DNA from: Burkholderia sp. SRS-46
Lineage (GTDB): Bacteria; Pseudomonadota; Gammaproteobacteria; Burkholderiales; Burkholderiaceae
Direction of reading: 5' to 3'
NCBI RefSeq assembly: GCF_004343775.1
Contig: NZ_PTXL01000008.1
Span: 496,001 to 560,000 of the forward strand
DNA length: 64,000 nt
Both the position numbers and the translations under genes were made by a program. Shown here piece by piece: positions 29,563 through 38,728 of the stretch (the stretch's first letter is position 1; each line of letters opens with the position of its first letter). The notes under the pieces were generated by a model. It ran no database searches. It worked only from the letters and a program-made list of their open reading frames with translations, and was not told the origin of the DNA.

Positions 29563-31710
29563 TTATTGCTGCGGCGGCGTATCCGGGTGCGACGCTGCCG
29601 CCGCTTCATTCAGGAGCGCCTTGGCCGACAGGCGCACGCGGCCCTTCTCGTCCGTCTGGATCACCTTGACCTTGACCTGCTGGCCTTCCTTCAGGTAGTC
29701 GTTGATGTCCTTCACGCGCTCGTTGACGATTTCCGAGATGTGCAGCAGGCCGTCCTTGCCCGGCAGCAGGTTCACGATCGCACCGAAATCGAGCAGCTTC
29801 AGGACCGTGCCTTCGTACACCTGGCCGACTTCGATCTCGGCCGTGATGTTCTCGATGCGCTTCTTCGCTTCGGCCATGCCTTCGCTGTTCGTGCTCGCGA
29901 TCGTCACGACGCCGTCATCCGAGATGTCGATGGTCGTGCCCGTTTCTTCCGTCAGCGCGCGGATCACCGAACCGCCCTTGCCGATCACGTCGCGGATCTT
30001 TTCCGGGTTGATCTTGATCGTGATCATGCGCGGTGCGAACTCCGACAGCTGCGTATTCGCGCCGGACACGGCTTCCGTCATCTTGCCGAGGATGTGCATG
30101 CGGCCTTCCTTCGCCTGCGCGAGCGCGACCTGCATGATTTCCTTCGTGATGCCCTGGATCTTGATGTCCATCTGCAGCGCGGTCACGCCTTCTGCCGTGC
30201 CGGCCACCTTGAAGTCCATGTCGCCGAGGTGATCTTCATCGCCGAGGATGTCGGTCAGCACCGCGAACTTGTTGCCTTCGAGGATCAGGCCCATCGCGAT
30301 GCCCGCGACGTGCGCCTTCATCGGCACGCCGGCGTCCATCAGCGCGAGGCAGCCGCCGCATACCGACGCCATCGACGACGAACCGTTCGACTCGGTGATT
30401 TCCGACACGACGCGGATCGAGTAGCCAAATTCTTCGGCGCTCGGCAGGCACGCGACCAGCGCGCGCTTCGCGAGGCGGCCGTGGCCGATTTCGCGACGCT
30501 TCGGCGAGCCGACGCGGCCCGTTTCGCCGGTCGCGAACGGGGGCATGTTGTAGTGGAGCATGAAACGCTCGCGGTATTCGCCTTCGAGCGCGTCGATGAT
30601 CTGCTCGTCACCCTTGGTGCCGAGCGTCGCGACGACGAGCGCCTGCGTTTCGCCACGCGTGAACAGCGCCGAGCCGTGGGTGCGCGGCAGCACGCCGGTG
30701 CGGATCTCGATCGGGCGCACGGTGCGCGTGTCGCGGCCGTCGATGCGCGGCTCGCCGTTCAGGATCTGCGAACGGACGATCTTTGCCTCGATGTCGAACA
30801 GGACGTTGCCGACGGTGGCCTTGTCGGCCGCGGCCGTACCGGCCGCCTGCGCGTCTTCCTCGAGCTTCGCCGACGTCGCCGAGTAGACTTCCTTCAGCTT
30901 CGTCGAGCGAGCCTGCTTGTCGCGGAGCTGGTAAGCGGCGAGCAGGTCGTTCTGCGCCAGCTCGGTCACGCGTGCGATCAGCGCCTCGTTCTTCGGCGCC
31001 GGCTGCCAGTCCCACTCGGCCTTGCCGCCTTCGCGCACGAGCTCGTGGATCGCGTCGATCGCCGTCTGCATCTGCTCGTGGCCGAACACGACCCCGCCCA
31101 GCATCACTTCTTCCGACAGCTGGTCGGCTTCCGATTCGACCATCAGCACGGCGCGCTCGGTACCGGCGACGACGAGGTCGAGGCGCGATGCCTTGATCTG
31201 GTCGCGCGTCGGGTTCAGCACGTATTCGTTATTGAGGTACGCGACACGCGCCGCGCCGACCGGGCCGTTGAACGGCAGGCCCGACACGGCCAGTGCAGCC
31301 GATGCGCCGATCAGCGCCGGGATGTCCGCCGGGATTTCCGGGTTCACGGACAGCACGTGGATCACGACCTGCACTTCGTTGTAGAAGCCTTCCGGGAACA
31401 GCGGGCGCAGCGGACGGTCGATCAGGCGCGACGTCAGCGTCTCGTGCTCCGAAGGACGGCCTTCGCGGCGGAAGAAGCCGCCCGGGATCTTGCCGGCCGA
31501 GTAGGTCTTCTCGATGTAGTCGACGGTCAGCGGGAAGAAGTCCTGGCCCGGCTTCGCCGACTTCGCGCCGACGACGGTCGCGAGCACGACGGTGTCTTCG
31601 ATGTCGACGATCACGGCGCCGCTTGCCTGGCGCGCGACTTCACCGGTTTCGAGGCGCACCTTGTGCTGGCCCCACTGGAATTCCTTCACGACCTTGTTGA
31701 ACATGGACAT
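29563..31710 (-). CDS. pnp: Polyribonucleotide nucleotidyltransferase (PNPase)
   Basis: A 715-residue phosphorolytic 3'-5' exoribonuclease of the RNA degradosome. Two RNase PH domains are visible (first with [20 protein letters not shown], second with [20 protein letters not shown], whose Asp residues bind metal). A KH domain ([20 protein letters not shown]) and an S1 domain ([20 protein letters not shown]) follow. The start at 31710 is supported by AAAGGAG; a second ATG two codons later is possible. It follows rpsO, as in most proteobacteria, with its own leader containing a long hairpin. Confidence 0.98.
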   Translation of the reverse strand: MSMFNKVVKEFQWGQHKVRLETGEVARQASGAVIVDIEDTVVLATVVGAKSAKPGQDFFPLTVDYIEKTYSAGKIPGGFFRREGRPSEHETLTSRLIDRPLRPLFPEGFYNEVQVVIHVLSVNPEIPADIPALIGASAALAVSGLPFNGPVGAARVAYLNNEYVLNPTRDQIKASRLDLVVAGTERAVLMVESEADQLSEEVMLGGVVFGHEQMQTAIDAIHELVREGGKAEWDWQPAPKNEALIARVTELAQNDLLAAYQLRDKQARSTKLKEVYSATSAKLEEDAQAAGTAAADKATVGNVLFDIEAKIVRSQILNGEPRIDGRDTRTVRPIEIRTGVLPRTHGSALFTRGETQALVVATLGTKGDEQIIDALEGEYRERFMLHYNMPPFATGETGRVGSPKRREIGHGRLAKRALVACLPSAEEFGYSIRVVSEITESNGSSSMASVCGGCLALMDAGVPMKAHVAGIAMGLILEGNKFAVLTDILGDEDHLGDMDFKVAGTAEGVTALQMDIKIQGITKEIMQVALAQAKEGRMHILGKMTEAVSGANTQLSEFAPRMITIKINPEKIRDVIGKGGSVIRALTEETGTTIDISDDGVVTIASTNSEGMAEAKKRIENITAEIEVGQVYEGTVLKLLDFGAIVNLLPGKDGLLHISEIVNERVKDINDYLKEGQQVKVKVIQTDEKGRVRLSAKALLNEAAAASHPDTPPQQ

Positions 31711-31809
31711 GGTTGCTCCTTTCGATTCGTTCATAACATTCGCCGCGCCGGCAAACCGTTGCGGCGGCGTCCCGGCCGAATCGCCCGGAGCGAGGTGTGT
31801 TTTTTATGC

Positions 31810-31848
31810 CATTCCAGCGTGGCGCTTGCGCGGCACCGCGCTGGAATG
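31810..31848 (-). promoter_or_regulatory. Long hairpin in the pnp 5' leader, candidate RNase III/PNPase autoregulation site
   Basis: Ten perfect base pairs (CATTCCAGCG at 31810-31819 with CGCTGGAATG at 31839-31848) extend inward by several further pairs with one or two mismatches. The hairpin lies 100 bases upstream of the pnp ATG and downstream of the rpsO terminator. No T-run follows on the minus strand, so it is not a terminator. In E. coli a leader stem-loop is cut by RNase III and lets PNPase repress its own mRNA; the position here is analogous. Confidence 0.5.
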
Positions 31849-31940
31849 ACACAAATCCTGACTCCGGCATCGGCCGTTCGGGCGGCCCGGCGCTGGATGG
31901 CCGGCTCGCCCGCGGTGCGCGTGACGCTACGCACCGCGCA

Positions 31941-31978
31941 AAAACAAAATGCCTGTATCAGCGCACTGACACAGGCAT
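31941..31978 (-). terminator. Rho-independent terminator of rpsO
   Basis: A 13-base stem (ATGCCTGTATCAG at 31949-31961 with CTGACACAGGCAT at 31966-31978, one mismatch) and four-base loop are followed on the minus strand by TTTGTTTT. It lies 23 bases after the rpsO stop. Confidence 0.85.
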
Positions 31979-32001
31979 CTTGCTGACGGCAATCGCGCCG
32001 C

Positions 32002-32271
32002 TTACTTACGCAGACCCAGCTTCTCGATCAGCGCGCGGTAACGGTCGGCATCCTTGCCCTTGAGGTAGTCGAGCAGCTTGCGGCGGCGGCTCACCATGCG
32101 CAGCAGGCCGCGGCGGCTGTGGTGATCCTTCGCGTGGGTCTTGAAGTGACCCGTCAGTTCCACGATGCGTGCGGTCAGCAGTGCGACCTGCACTTCGGGC
32201 GAGCCCGTGTCATTGGTGCCACGTGCGAACTGAGCAACGACTTCCGACTTCTTGATATCTGCGACAGACAT
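32002..32271 (-). CDS. rpsO: 30S ribosomal protein S15
   Basis: An 89-residue primary 16S rRNA-binding protein of the small-subunit platform. Recognisable blocks are [44 protein letters not shown] and [28 protein letters not shown]. The ribosome site AAAGGAAATCAC precedes the ATG at 32271. It is followed by its own terminator and then pnp. Confidence 0.98.
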   Translation of the reverse strand: MSVADIKKSEVVAQFARGTNDTGSPEVQVALLTARIVELTGHFKTHAKDHHSRRGLLRMVSRRRKLLDYLKGKDADRYRALIEKLGLRK

Positions 32272-32377
32272 GTGATTTCCTTTCTAGCTGAACAGGCGGA
32301 CACGGAAGAATGGCCGTGCCGTGATTTACAACCGGGCCGCATTCTAGCACAACTCCGCGCCGATCCGAACCGCTTTG

Positions 32378-33637
32378 TCACGGGCGCGTCATCGAGCACG
32401 TGGACGGCGCGTCCGTCTGCCGCGGCGCGACCGCCAGCACGGTGCGAAAACCGTAGCCGGAGCCCTCGTTGTCAAAGCGCACGCCCGGCGTGCCGGCCTT
32501 GTCCATCTCCATCACGTAAAGGGGCTGGATCAGCTGATGATCCTGCGCGCGCATCCGCGACGCGTGGAATCCGTTGTCGAACGACAGCCCCTCGAGCGCG
32601 CGCGCGACCGCCACCGGGTCGGCCGTGCCGGCGCGGTTCATCGCCGCCGCGAGCATCTCGATCATCAGGCTCATCCGCAGGACCGGGTAATCGTCCTGGG
32701 CGGCCGGGAAACGGGTCCGGAACGCGCGGTAGAATGCGTCCGATTTTTCACCGCCCGCGTTCGGATGCCAGTCGGCCACCGCCACGACCCGCCCGACGCC
32801 CGCATCGCCCAGCGCCGCCGGCGCGCCGAGGCTGTTGCCGTAGAACGTGTAGAACTTCGCGTTCAGCCCCTGCTCGCGCGCGGCCTTCACGAGCAGCGTC
32901 AGGTCGTTGCCCCAGTTGCCCGTGACCACCGCGTCCGCGCCGCTCGCGCGAATCTTCGCGATATACGGCGCGAAATCCTTGATGCGCCCGATCGGATGGA
33001 ATTCGTCGCCGGCCACCGCGACGTCCGGCCGGCGGGCAGCCAGCGCCTGCCGCGCGAGCGCGCTGACATCGTGGCCGAAACTGTAGTCCTGGTTCAGCAG
33101 GTAGACCTTGCGCAGGGCGCGATCGCGCGCCATCACGTCGGCGAGCACCGCCATCCGCAGCCCCGCGTGCGCGTCGAAGCGGAAGTGCCAGAAGCTGCAG
33201 CGCGCGCCCGTCAGCGCCGGGTCGTCGGCCGAGTAATTGAGGAACAGCATCCGGCTGTCGGGGTTGCGGGCGTTCTGCTTGTCGAGCGCCGCGACCAGCG
33301 CGGCCGCGACCGCCGAGCTGTTGCCCTGCGCGACGAAGCCGACGTGCCGGTCCGCCGCCGCGCGCAGCTGCACCAGCGCCTCTTCCGGGCTGCCCTTGCT
33401 GTCCAGCACGACGAGTTCGAGCGGATGCGCGCCGTCGCGCAGCTTCACGCCGCCGGCGGCATTGACCCGCTCGACGCCGAACCGCAGGTTGCGCTCGACC
33501 GCGGCGCCCGCGTTCGCGAACGGGCCCGACATGCCCTCGATCAGCGCGATCCGCACCGGTTCACCGCCCGCGAACGCCGACGACGCCAGCACCCACCCTG
33601 CGCTCCATGCGAGCGCGCAACGCTTCCAGACCTGCAT
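32378..33637 (-). CDS. ABC transporter substrate-binding protein, branched-chain amino-acid (Liv) type
   Basis: A 419-residue periplasmic binding protein of the Leu/Ile/Val family. A signal peptide, MQVWKRCALAWSAGWVLASS, ends AFA before GGEPVRIALIEGMSGPFANAG, the typical first strand of the family. DYSFGHDVSALARQAL and YTFYGNSLG follow the Peripla_BP_6 pattern. A short frame upstream to 33688 exists, but the signal peptide starts at 33637. No permease or ATPase gene is near, so this is an orphan receptor; the ligand is unknown. Divergent from the lipoprotein gene at 33811. Confidence 0.88.
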   Translation of the reverse strand: MQVWKRCALAWSAGWVLASSAFAGGEPVRIALIEGMSGPFANAGAAVERNLRFGVERVNAAGGVKLRDGAHPLELVVLDSKGSPEEALVQLRAAADRHVGFVAQGNSSAVAAALVAALDKQNARNPDSRMLFLNYSADDPALTGARCSFWHFRFDAHAGLRMAVLADVMARDRALRKVYLLNQDYSFGHDVSALARQALAARRPDVAVAGDEFHPIGRIKDFAPYIAKIRASGADAVVTGNWGNDLTLLVKAAREQGLNAKFYTFYGNSLGAPAALGDAGVGRVVAVADWHPNAGGEKSDAFYRAFRTRFPAAQDDYPVLRMSLMIEMLAAAMNRAGTADPVAVARALEGLSFDNGFHASRMRAQDHQLIQPLYVMEMDKAGTPGVRFDNEGSGYGFRTVLAVAPRQTDAPSTCSMTRP

Positions 33638-33810
33638 CGGCCCTGCCCCCGAATCTGCGTGAGAAATCTGCTGAGAAGCGCGGATCATAGGCCCGCCCGC
33701 GCGGCGCGGGCAAGCGCCCGCGATCCCGCACCGAATTTTTCCGGATGGCGCGCCGGGACGCGCGGACCGTGATAAAACACGTGTATCCCCCGTGATTCTT
33801 GGAGAAACAC

Positions 33811-34311
33811 ATGCGTATTCGTCTCCCGGTGCTGCTCGCCTGCACGGCGGCGCTGTTCGCCGGTTGCGCGCAGCCGTGGCAGCAATATCAGGCTGGCCAG
33901 GACCAGTCGGCGATCGTCGCGCGCATGGGGCCGCCGCGCGAGATCTACGACCTGCCCGGCGGCGGCAAGCGCCTGATGTGGCCGACCCAGCCGATGGGCG
34001 AGGTCACGGTGGCCGCCGACGTCGACGGGTCCGGCAAGATCGTCAACGTGCGCCAGGTGCTGCAGCCGAGCGAGTTCTATCGCGCCGAAATCGGCAAGTG
34101 GACCAAGACCGACGTGCTCGTCAATTTCGGCCGCCCGGTCGAAACATCCTACTTCCCGCTGATGAAGCGCGAGGTGTGGACCTATCGCTACCTCGAGGAC
34201 AACGTCTGGTACATGATGTACAGCTTCTATTTCGACGGCGACGGCATCGTGCGGCTCACGCAGAAAACCCCCGACCCGCTGCACGACCCCGACCGCCGCA
34301 ATCTGTTCTGA
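33811..34311 (+). CDS. Putative outer-membrane lipoprotein with BamE/SmpA-like repeats
   Basis: A 166-residue lipoprotein. MRIRLPVLLACTAALFAGC ends in the lipobox LFAGC with the modified Cys19. Two similar segments follow: QDQSAIVARMGPPREIYDLP and KWTKTDVLVNFGRPVETSYF, each continuing into an aromatic W/Y strand (RLMWPT, VWTYRYLEDNVWYMM). This helix-then-strand pattern is that of the SmpA/OmlA/BamE fold, apparently duplicated. GGAG lies six bases before the ATG. Function unknown; it is followed by a strong terminator. Confidence 0.8.
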   Translation: MRIRLPVLLACTAALFAGCAQPWQQYQAGQDQSAIVARMGPPREIYDLPGGGKRLMWPTQPMGEVTVAADVDGSGKIVNVRQVLQPSEFYRAEIGKWTKTDVLVNFGRPVETSYFPLMKREVWTYRYLEDNVWYMMYSFYFDGDGIVRLTQKTPDPLHDPDRRNLF

Positions 34312-34341
34312 TCGCGCACGGCGATTCACGCGCATTTTCGC

Positions 34342-34384
34342 AATGGCCATTCACGTATTGTTGCGTGAATGGCCATTCCTTTTT
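34342..34384 (+). terminator. Rho-independent terminator after the lipoprotein gene
   Basis: A fourteen-base perfect stem (AATGGCCATTCACG at 34342-34355 with its complement at 34364-34377), an eight-base loop and then CCTTTTTT. It lies 30 bases after the lipoprotein stop and isolates it from the carbonic anhydrase gene. Confidence 0.9.
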
Positions 34385-34691
34385 ACTGCCTCGACATTTA
34401 ATCTCAAAATAACGCGGAAATATTTTCCGAGCCACCCGGATTCAATATAGAAAATCCGGAATCCCCCGCCACACCTGCCTTTACGAGAAATCCCATTAAG
34501 CATGCATCAAATGCTTCACGCTGGTGCATTCCGTGCACTATCTCGACTTAATTTGAAACAATTTGTTTCAACCTCACTTCGGGCTAGGGCATACCCCTAA
34601 TATCAGTCGAAATTTAACCTTTCAGTTTAGAAAGCATCCTGATTCACCCGTTTCGATGTCTTTCATTTGTCCTTATCAGACAGGAGTCCTC
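34385..34691 (+). promoter_or_regulatory. AT-rich, hairpin-rich control region upstream of carbonic anhydrase
   Basis: About 300 bases without a gene and clearly lower in G+C than the surroundings. It contains CGGAAA-TAT-TTTCCG (34415-34429), CCGGATT...AATCCGG (34436-34459), and the near-perfect palindrome TTGAAACAATTTGTTTCAA (34553-34571). This composition and the density of dyads suggest several regulator-binding sites or a nucleoid-protein target. The ribosome site CAGGAG for the carbonic anhydrase ends the region. No established promoter consensus was fixed with confidence. Confidence 0.5.
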
Positions 34692-35333
34692 ATGAATCGC
34701 CCCAAGAGCATGCTGGTCGCCAACATCGCCTGGGCCCGCGAGACGCGCGAACGCACGCCCGGCTTCTTCGACGCGCTCGCGCGCGGCCAGAATCCGCGCG
34801 TGCTGTGGATCGGTTGCTCGGACAGCCGCGTGCCGGCCGAGACCATCACGCATAGCGCGCCCGGCGACCTGTTCGTCCATCGCAACATCGCGAACCTGTT
34901 CCAGCCCGACGACGACAACTGTGTCAGCGTGCTCGAATACGCGGTGCGCGTGCTCGAGGTCGATCATGTGATCGTCTGCGGGCACTACGGCTGCGGCGGC
35001 GTGCGCGCGTCGCTGCTGCCGCCGCCGTCAGCCCTGCCGCACGTGGCGCGCCGCATCGCGCCGCTGTGCGCGCTCGCGCATCGTCACCGCGACGCGCTCG
35101 CCGGGCTCGACGACACGGCCGCCGCCGACCGCCTCGCCGAGCTGAACGTGCTCGAGCAGGTCCGGCAGTTGCGCGCGTCGCCGATCGTACGCGACCGCGA
35201 ACGGCCACCGCTCGTACACGGCTGGATCTTTTCGCTCGCCGACGGCCGCCTCAAGGAACTCGACTCCGGCTACGCGACGCTGCCGGCCGACGCCCCCGCC
35301 ACGCCCGCCGCCCTCGCACCGGCGCTCGCCTGA
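34692..35333 (+). CDS. Beta-class carbonic anhydrase
   Basis: A 213-residue cytosolic beta-carbonic anhydrase. The zinc ligands Cys42 (WIGCSDSRVP), His98 and Cys101 (VCGHYGCGG), with the Asp44-Arg46 dyad, are all present. It interconverts CO2 and bicarbonate. The start at 34692 (MNRPKSMLVANIAWARE) has CAGGAG upstream; the open frame extends further into the leader without similarity. A SulP anion transporter gene starts 39 bases downstream, suggesting joint handling of bicarbonate. Confidence 0.95.
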   Translation: MNRPKSMLVANIAWARETRERTPGFFDALARGQNPRVLWIGCSDSRVPAETITHSAPGDLFVHRNIANLFQPDDDNCVSVLEYAVRVLEVDHVIVCGHYGCGGVRASLLPPPSALPHVARRIAPLCALAHRHRDALAGLDDTAAADRLAELNVLEQVRQLRASPIVRDRERPPLVHGWIFSLADGRLKELDSGYATLPADAPATPAALAPALA

Positions 35334-35372
35334 TCGCGCCATGCCCCCGACACGCCCCAACCGAACCCCAAC

Positions 35373-36923
35373 ATGAACCTGAACGAGCGTCTGTCCTCCC
35401 TGCCGCGCGACATCGTCGCCGGCGTCGTCGTCTTTCTCGTCGCGCTGCCGCTGTGCCTCGGCATCGCCAATGCCTCCGGCGTCGCGCCGTTCGCCGGGCT
35501 CGTGTCCGGCATCGTCGGCGGGCTCGTGGTCGCGGTGCTGAGCGGCTCGTCGCTGTCCGTCAGCGGCCCCGCTGCCGGCCTCGTCGTGATCGTCGTCGAA
35601 GGCATCGCGCAACTCGGCAGCTTTTCGGCCTTCCTGCTCGCCGTGCTGCTGTCCGGCGTCCTGCAGTTCGGCTTCGGCATGCTGCGCGCCGGCCGCTTCG
35701 CCGCTTACGTGCCGTCCCCCGTCATCAAGGGCATGCTCGCCGCGATCGGGCTGCTGCTGATCGTCAAGCAGATCCCGTTCGCGCTCGGCATCGGCGGCAG
35801 TGCCGCGCAGCCGCTCGCCGCGCTGCCCGGCCTGCCCGCCGCGTGGATCGCGGCCGCGATCGCACTCGCGTCGCTCGCGCTGCTGGTCGCGTGGGACTCG
35901 CCCGCGCTGCGCCGCTTCGTACTGGTGCGCGCGGTGCCGGCGCCGCTCGCGGTCGTCGTGCTCGGCATCGGCGCGACGCTCGCGCTCAATATGCTGGCGC
36001 CCGCGTTCGCGCCGGGCGCCGCGCACCGGGTCGCGCTGCCCGAACTCGCGTCGTTTGCCGCCTTCGCCGCCTCGCTCAAGCACGCGGAGCTCGGCCCCAA
36101 TTTCGCGCAGCTGCTGAATCCGAACATCTGGCAGGTCGCGATCACGCTCGCCATCGTCGCGAGCCTCGAGACGCTGCTGAGCCTCGAAGCGGTCGAGCAG
36201 ATCGACCCGAAGCGCCGGCCGGTCCTGCCGGATCGCGAACTGAAGGCGCAGGGCGTCGGCAACCTCATCGCGGGTGCGGTGGGCGGGCTGCCGATCACGT
36301 CGGTGATCGTGCGCAGCTCGGTCAACGTCCATGCGGGCGCGCAAAGCCGGCTGTCGGCGATCGTGCATGGCGTGCTGCTGCTCGTCAGCGTGTTCGCGCT
36401 CACCGGCCTCATCAACCTGATCCCGCTCGCGAGCCTCGCGGCGATCCTGATCCACACGGGCTTCAAGCTCGCCAAGCCGGCGCTGTTCCGCGCGGTCGCG
36501 AAACAGGGGCCGGCCGCGTTCGCACCGTTCGTCGCGACGATCGCCGGCGTGCTCGCGGTCGACCTGCTGTTCGGCATCGCGCTCGGCCTCGCGTGCAGCG
36601 TCCTCACGGTCGCCGTCGCGAACCTGAAGAGCCCGGTCACGCTCGCGCAGCATGACGACCATTTCCTGCTGTCGTTCCGCAAGGACGTGTCGTTTCTCGG
36701 CAAGGTGCAGGTCAAGCATCACCTGCGGCACATTCCCGACCGCGCGGCGGTGATCATCGACGCGACGCGCGCCGACTACATCGACCACGACGTGCTCGAG
36801 TTGCTCGACGCGTTCATCGCCGATGCGCCGCGGCGCGGGATCGCGGTCGAATTCCGCCGGCCGTCCCCGCCGCCCCGCCCGGCCGCGCGGCGCTGGCAGT
36901 TCCGCGCGCCGGCCGCGGAATGA
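35373..36923 (+). CDS. SulP-family anion (sulfate/bicarbonate) transporter with C-terminal STAS-like segment
   Basis: A 516-residue inner-membrane transporter. The N-terminal DIVAGVVVFLVALPLCLGIANASGVAPFAGLVSG block and GSSLSVSGPAAGLVVIVVEGI are the SulP signature. Further helices follow to about residue 415, then a short STAS-like domain (RAAVIIDATRADYIDHDVLELLDAF). SulP proteins paired with a beta-carbonic anhydrase gene are usually bicarbonate or sulfate transporters. The substrate here is inferred as bicarbonate from the neighbour. It ends 11 bases before the convergent terminator shared with leuA. Confidence 0.92.
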   Translation: MNLNERLSSLPRDIVAGVVVFLVALPLCLGIANASGVAPFAGLVSGIVGGLVVAVLSGSSLSVSGPAAGLVVIVVEGIAQLGSFSAFLLAVLLSGVLQFGFGMLRAGRFAAYVPSPVIKGMLAAIGLLLIVKQIPFALGIGGSAAQPLAALPGLPAAWIAAAIALASLALLVAWDSPALRRFVLVRAVPAPLAVVVLGIGATLALNMLAPAFAPGAAHRVALPELASFAAFAASLKHAELGPNFAQLLNPNIWQVAITLAIVASLETLLSLEAVEQIDPKRRPVLPDRELKAQGVGNLIAGAVGGLPITSVIVRSSVNVHAGAQSRLSAIVHGVLLLVSVFALTGLINLIPLASLAAILIHTGFKLAKPALFRAVAKQGPAAFAPFVATIAGVLAVDLLFGIALGLACSVLTVAVANLKSPVTLAQHDDHFLLSFRKDVSFLGKVQVKHHLRHIPDRAAVIIDATRADYIDHDVLELLDAFIADAPRRGIAVEFRRPSPPPRPAARRWQFRAPAAE

Positions 36924-36933
36924 GCGCGGCATG

Positions 36934-36973
36934 AAAAAAACGCCCCGGCGGCCAGGAGCCGCACGGGGCGTTT
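36934..36973 (-). terminator. Rho-independent terminator of leuA, possibly bidirectional
   Basis: An inverted repeat with AACGCCCC/GGGGCGTT arms and an inner GGCGG/GCCGC pairing lies between the convergent SulP and leuA genes. On the minus strand a run of seven T follows; on the plus strand only three. It mainly terminates leuA. Confidence 0.85.
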
Positions 36974-36991
36974 CAATGCTGCGCGACGCGC

Positions 36992-38536
36992 TTACGAGCG
37001 CTGCGGATTGAGCTTGTCGTCCTTCGCGTGCAGCTTGTTCAGCGCCGAAATGTACGCCTTCGCGGACGCCGCGACGATGTCCGGATCGGTGCCGACGCCG
37101 TTGACGATCCGGCCGCTCTTCGACAGGCGCACCGTCACCTCGCCCTGCGCCTGCGTGCCGGTCGTGATCGCGTTGACCGAATACAGCAGCAGTTCCGAGC
37201 CGCTGCCGACTTCACTCTCGATCGCGTTGAACGTCGCGTCGACCGGACCGTTGCCGCGCGCTTCGCCGGTCACTTCCTGGCTGTCGACCGAGAACACGAC
37301 CTTCGCTTGCGGCTGCTCGCCGGTTTCCGAATGCTGGGCCAGCGACAGGAACTTGTAGTGCTCCCGCTCGTGCGCCTGCGCGGCTTCCTCGGAGACGATC
37401 GCGATGATGTCCTCGTCGAAGATCTCCGACTTGCGGTCGGCCAGATCCTTGAAGCGCATGAACGCGGCATTCAGGTCGGCTTCGCTGTCGAGCGCGATGC
37501 CGAGCTCCTGCAGGCGCTGCTTGAACGCGTTGCGGCCCGACAGCTTGCCGAGCACGATCTTGTTCGCGGTCCAGCCCACGTCTTCCGCGCGCATGATCTC
37601 GTAGGTGTCGCGCGCCTTCAGCACGCCGTCCTGGTGGATGCCCGACGCGTGCGCGAACGCGTTCGCGCCGACCACGGCCTTGTTCGGCTGCACGACGAAG
37701 CCGGTGATCTGCGACACGAGCTTCGAGGTCGGCACGATCTGCGTCGTGTCGATGCCGACGTCGAGGCCGAAGTAGTCCTTGCGGGTCTTCACGGCCATCA
37801 CGATCTCTTCGAGCGACGTGTTGCCCGCGCGCTCGCCGAGACCGTTGATCGTGCACTCGACCTGGCGTGCGCCGCCGATCTTCACGCCGGCGAGCGAGTT
37901 CGCGACCGCCATCCCGAGATCGTTGTGGCAATGCACCGAGAAAACCGCCTTGTCGGAATTCGGAATGCGCTCGCGCAGCGTCTTCACGAGGTTGCCGTAC
38001 AGCTCCGGCACGCCGTAGCCGACCGTGTCGGCGATGTTGATCGTCGTCGCGCCTTCGGCGATCACGGCCTCGAGCACGCGGCACAGGAAGTCCATGTCCG
38101 AGCGGCTGCCGTCTTCCGGCGAGAATTCGACGTTGTCGGTGAACTTGCGCGCGAACCGCACCGCGAGGCGCGCCTGCTCGAACACCTGGTCCGGCGTCAT
38201 CCGCAGCTTCTTCTCCATGTGCAGCGGCGACGTCGCGATGAACGTGTGGATCCGGAAGCTGTTCGCGGGCTTCAGCGCGTCGGCCGCGCGCTGGATGTCC
38301 TTGTCGTTCGCCCGCGCCAGCGAGCAGATCGTGCTGTCCTTCACCAGCCCCGCGATCGTGTGGATCGCATCGAAATCGCCGTTCGAGCTGGCGGCGAAGC
38401 CGGCCTCGATCACGTCGACCTTCATCCGCTCGAGGTGCTTCGCGATCCGGATCTTCTCTTCCTTCGTCATCGACGCGCCGGGCGACTGCTCGCCGTCACG
38501 CAACGTCGTATCGAAAATGATCAGCTTGTCTGTCAT
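36992..38536 (-). CDS. leuA: 2-isopropylmalate synthase
   Basis: A 514-residue enzyme condensing acetyl-CoA with 2-oxoisovalerate, the first committed step of leucine synthesis. [17 protein letters not shown] near the N-terminus carries the metal-binding Asp and catalytic Arg. [18 protein letters not shown] supplies the His metal ligands, and [16 protein letters not shown] is the active-site lid. The C-terminal ~130 residues are the leucine-binding regulatory domain. The start at 38536 follows TTGGAG. It is preceded by a ~180-base leader that encodes a Leu-rich peptide, so attenuation may add to feedback inhibition. Confidence 0.97.
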   Translation of the reverse strand: MTDKLIIFDTTLRDGEQSPGASMTKEEKIRIAKHLERMKVDVIEAGFAASSNGDFDAIHTIAGLVKDSTICSLARANDKDIQRAADALKPANSFRIHTFIATSPLHMEKKLRMTPDQVFEQARLAVRFARKFTDNVEFSPEDGSRSDMDFLCRVLEAVIAEGATTINIADTVGYGVPELYGNLVKTLRERIPNSDKAVFSVHCHNDLGMAVANSLAGVKIGGARQVECTINGLGERAGNTSLEEIVMAVKTRKDYFGLDVGIDTTQIVPTSKLVSQITGFVVQPNKAVVGANAFAHASGIHQDGVLKARDTYEIMRAEDVGWTANKIVLGKLSGRNAFKQRLQELGIALDSEADLNAAFMRFKDLADRKSEIFDEDIIAIVSEEAAQAHEREHYKFLSLAQHSETGEQPQAKVVFSVDSQEVTGEARGNGPVDATFNAIESEVGSGSELLLYSVNAITTGTQAQGEVTVRLSKSGRIVNGVGTDPDIVAASAKAYISALNKLHAKDDKLNPQRS

Positions 38537-38567
38537 GGGGGGCTCCAAGGCTTCTTTGTACGGGTGT

Positions 38568-38598
38568 CAAACGAAACGAGATCGCGCCACCGCTGGCG
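38568..38598 (-). promoter_or_regulatory. Terminator-like hairpin in the leuA leader (candidate attenuator)
   Basis: CGCCA-CCGC-TGGCG (38585-38598) forms a short stem-loop, followed on the minus strand by CGATCTCGTTTCGTTTG, which is T-rich for this genome but not a clean T-run. It lies between the Leu-rich leader frame and the leuA ribosome site. Its GGCGCG arm could pair instead with the end of the leader coding sequence, giving alternative structures as in classical attenuators. The terminator strength is uncertain. Confidence 0.4.
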
Positions 38599-38640
38599 AC
38601 GCTCAACAACAGACGAGGCTTGACGGGGGGGCGAGAACGG

Positions 38641-38721
38641 TCAGCGCGGCAGGCGCGCTAGCGATAGCGCGCGTAGCGGCGCACCGGCTAGAAGGAGGGA
38701 GAGGCGGGAAAATGCAGTCAT
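38641..38721 (-). CDS. Leu-rich leader peptide upstream of leuA (leuL-like)
   Basis: A 26-codon frame from ATG 38721 to TGA 38641. Eight codons are leucine, including CTC-TCC-CTC-CTT-CTA (L-S-L-L-L at residues 7-11) and later CTA codons, some of them rare in this GC-rich genome. A perfect eight-pair hairpin (38653-38672) lies inside the second half. A sigma70-like promoter ends seven bases before the ATG, so the mRNA would start at or next to the start codon with no ribosome site. Such leaderless amino-acid-rich leaders are known for trp attenuators in alphaproteobacteria. A role in leuA attenuation is inferred. Confidence 0.6.
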   Translation of the reverse strand: MTAFSRLSLLLAGAPLRALSLARLPR

Positions 38722-38728
38722 GCCGACG

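Noticed and set aside
34553-34571. FNR/CRP-type box for the palindrome before carbonic anhydrase
   Set aside because: Arms and spacing do not match TTGAT-N4-ATCAA or TGTGA-N6-TCACA.
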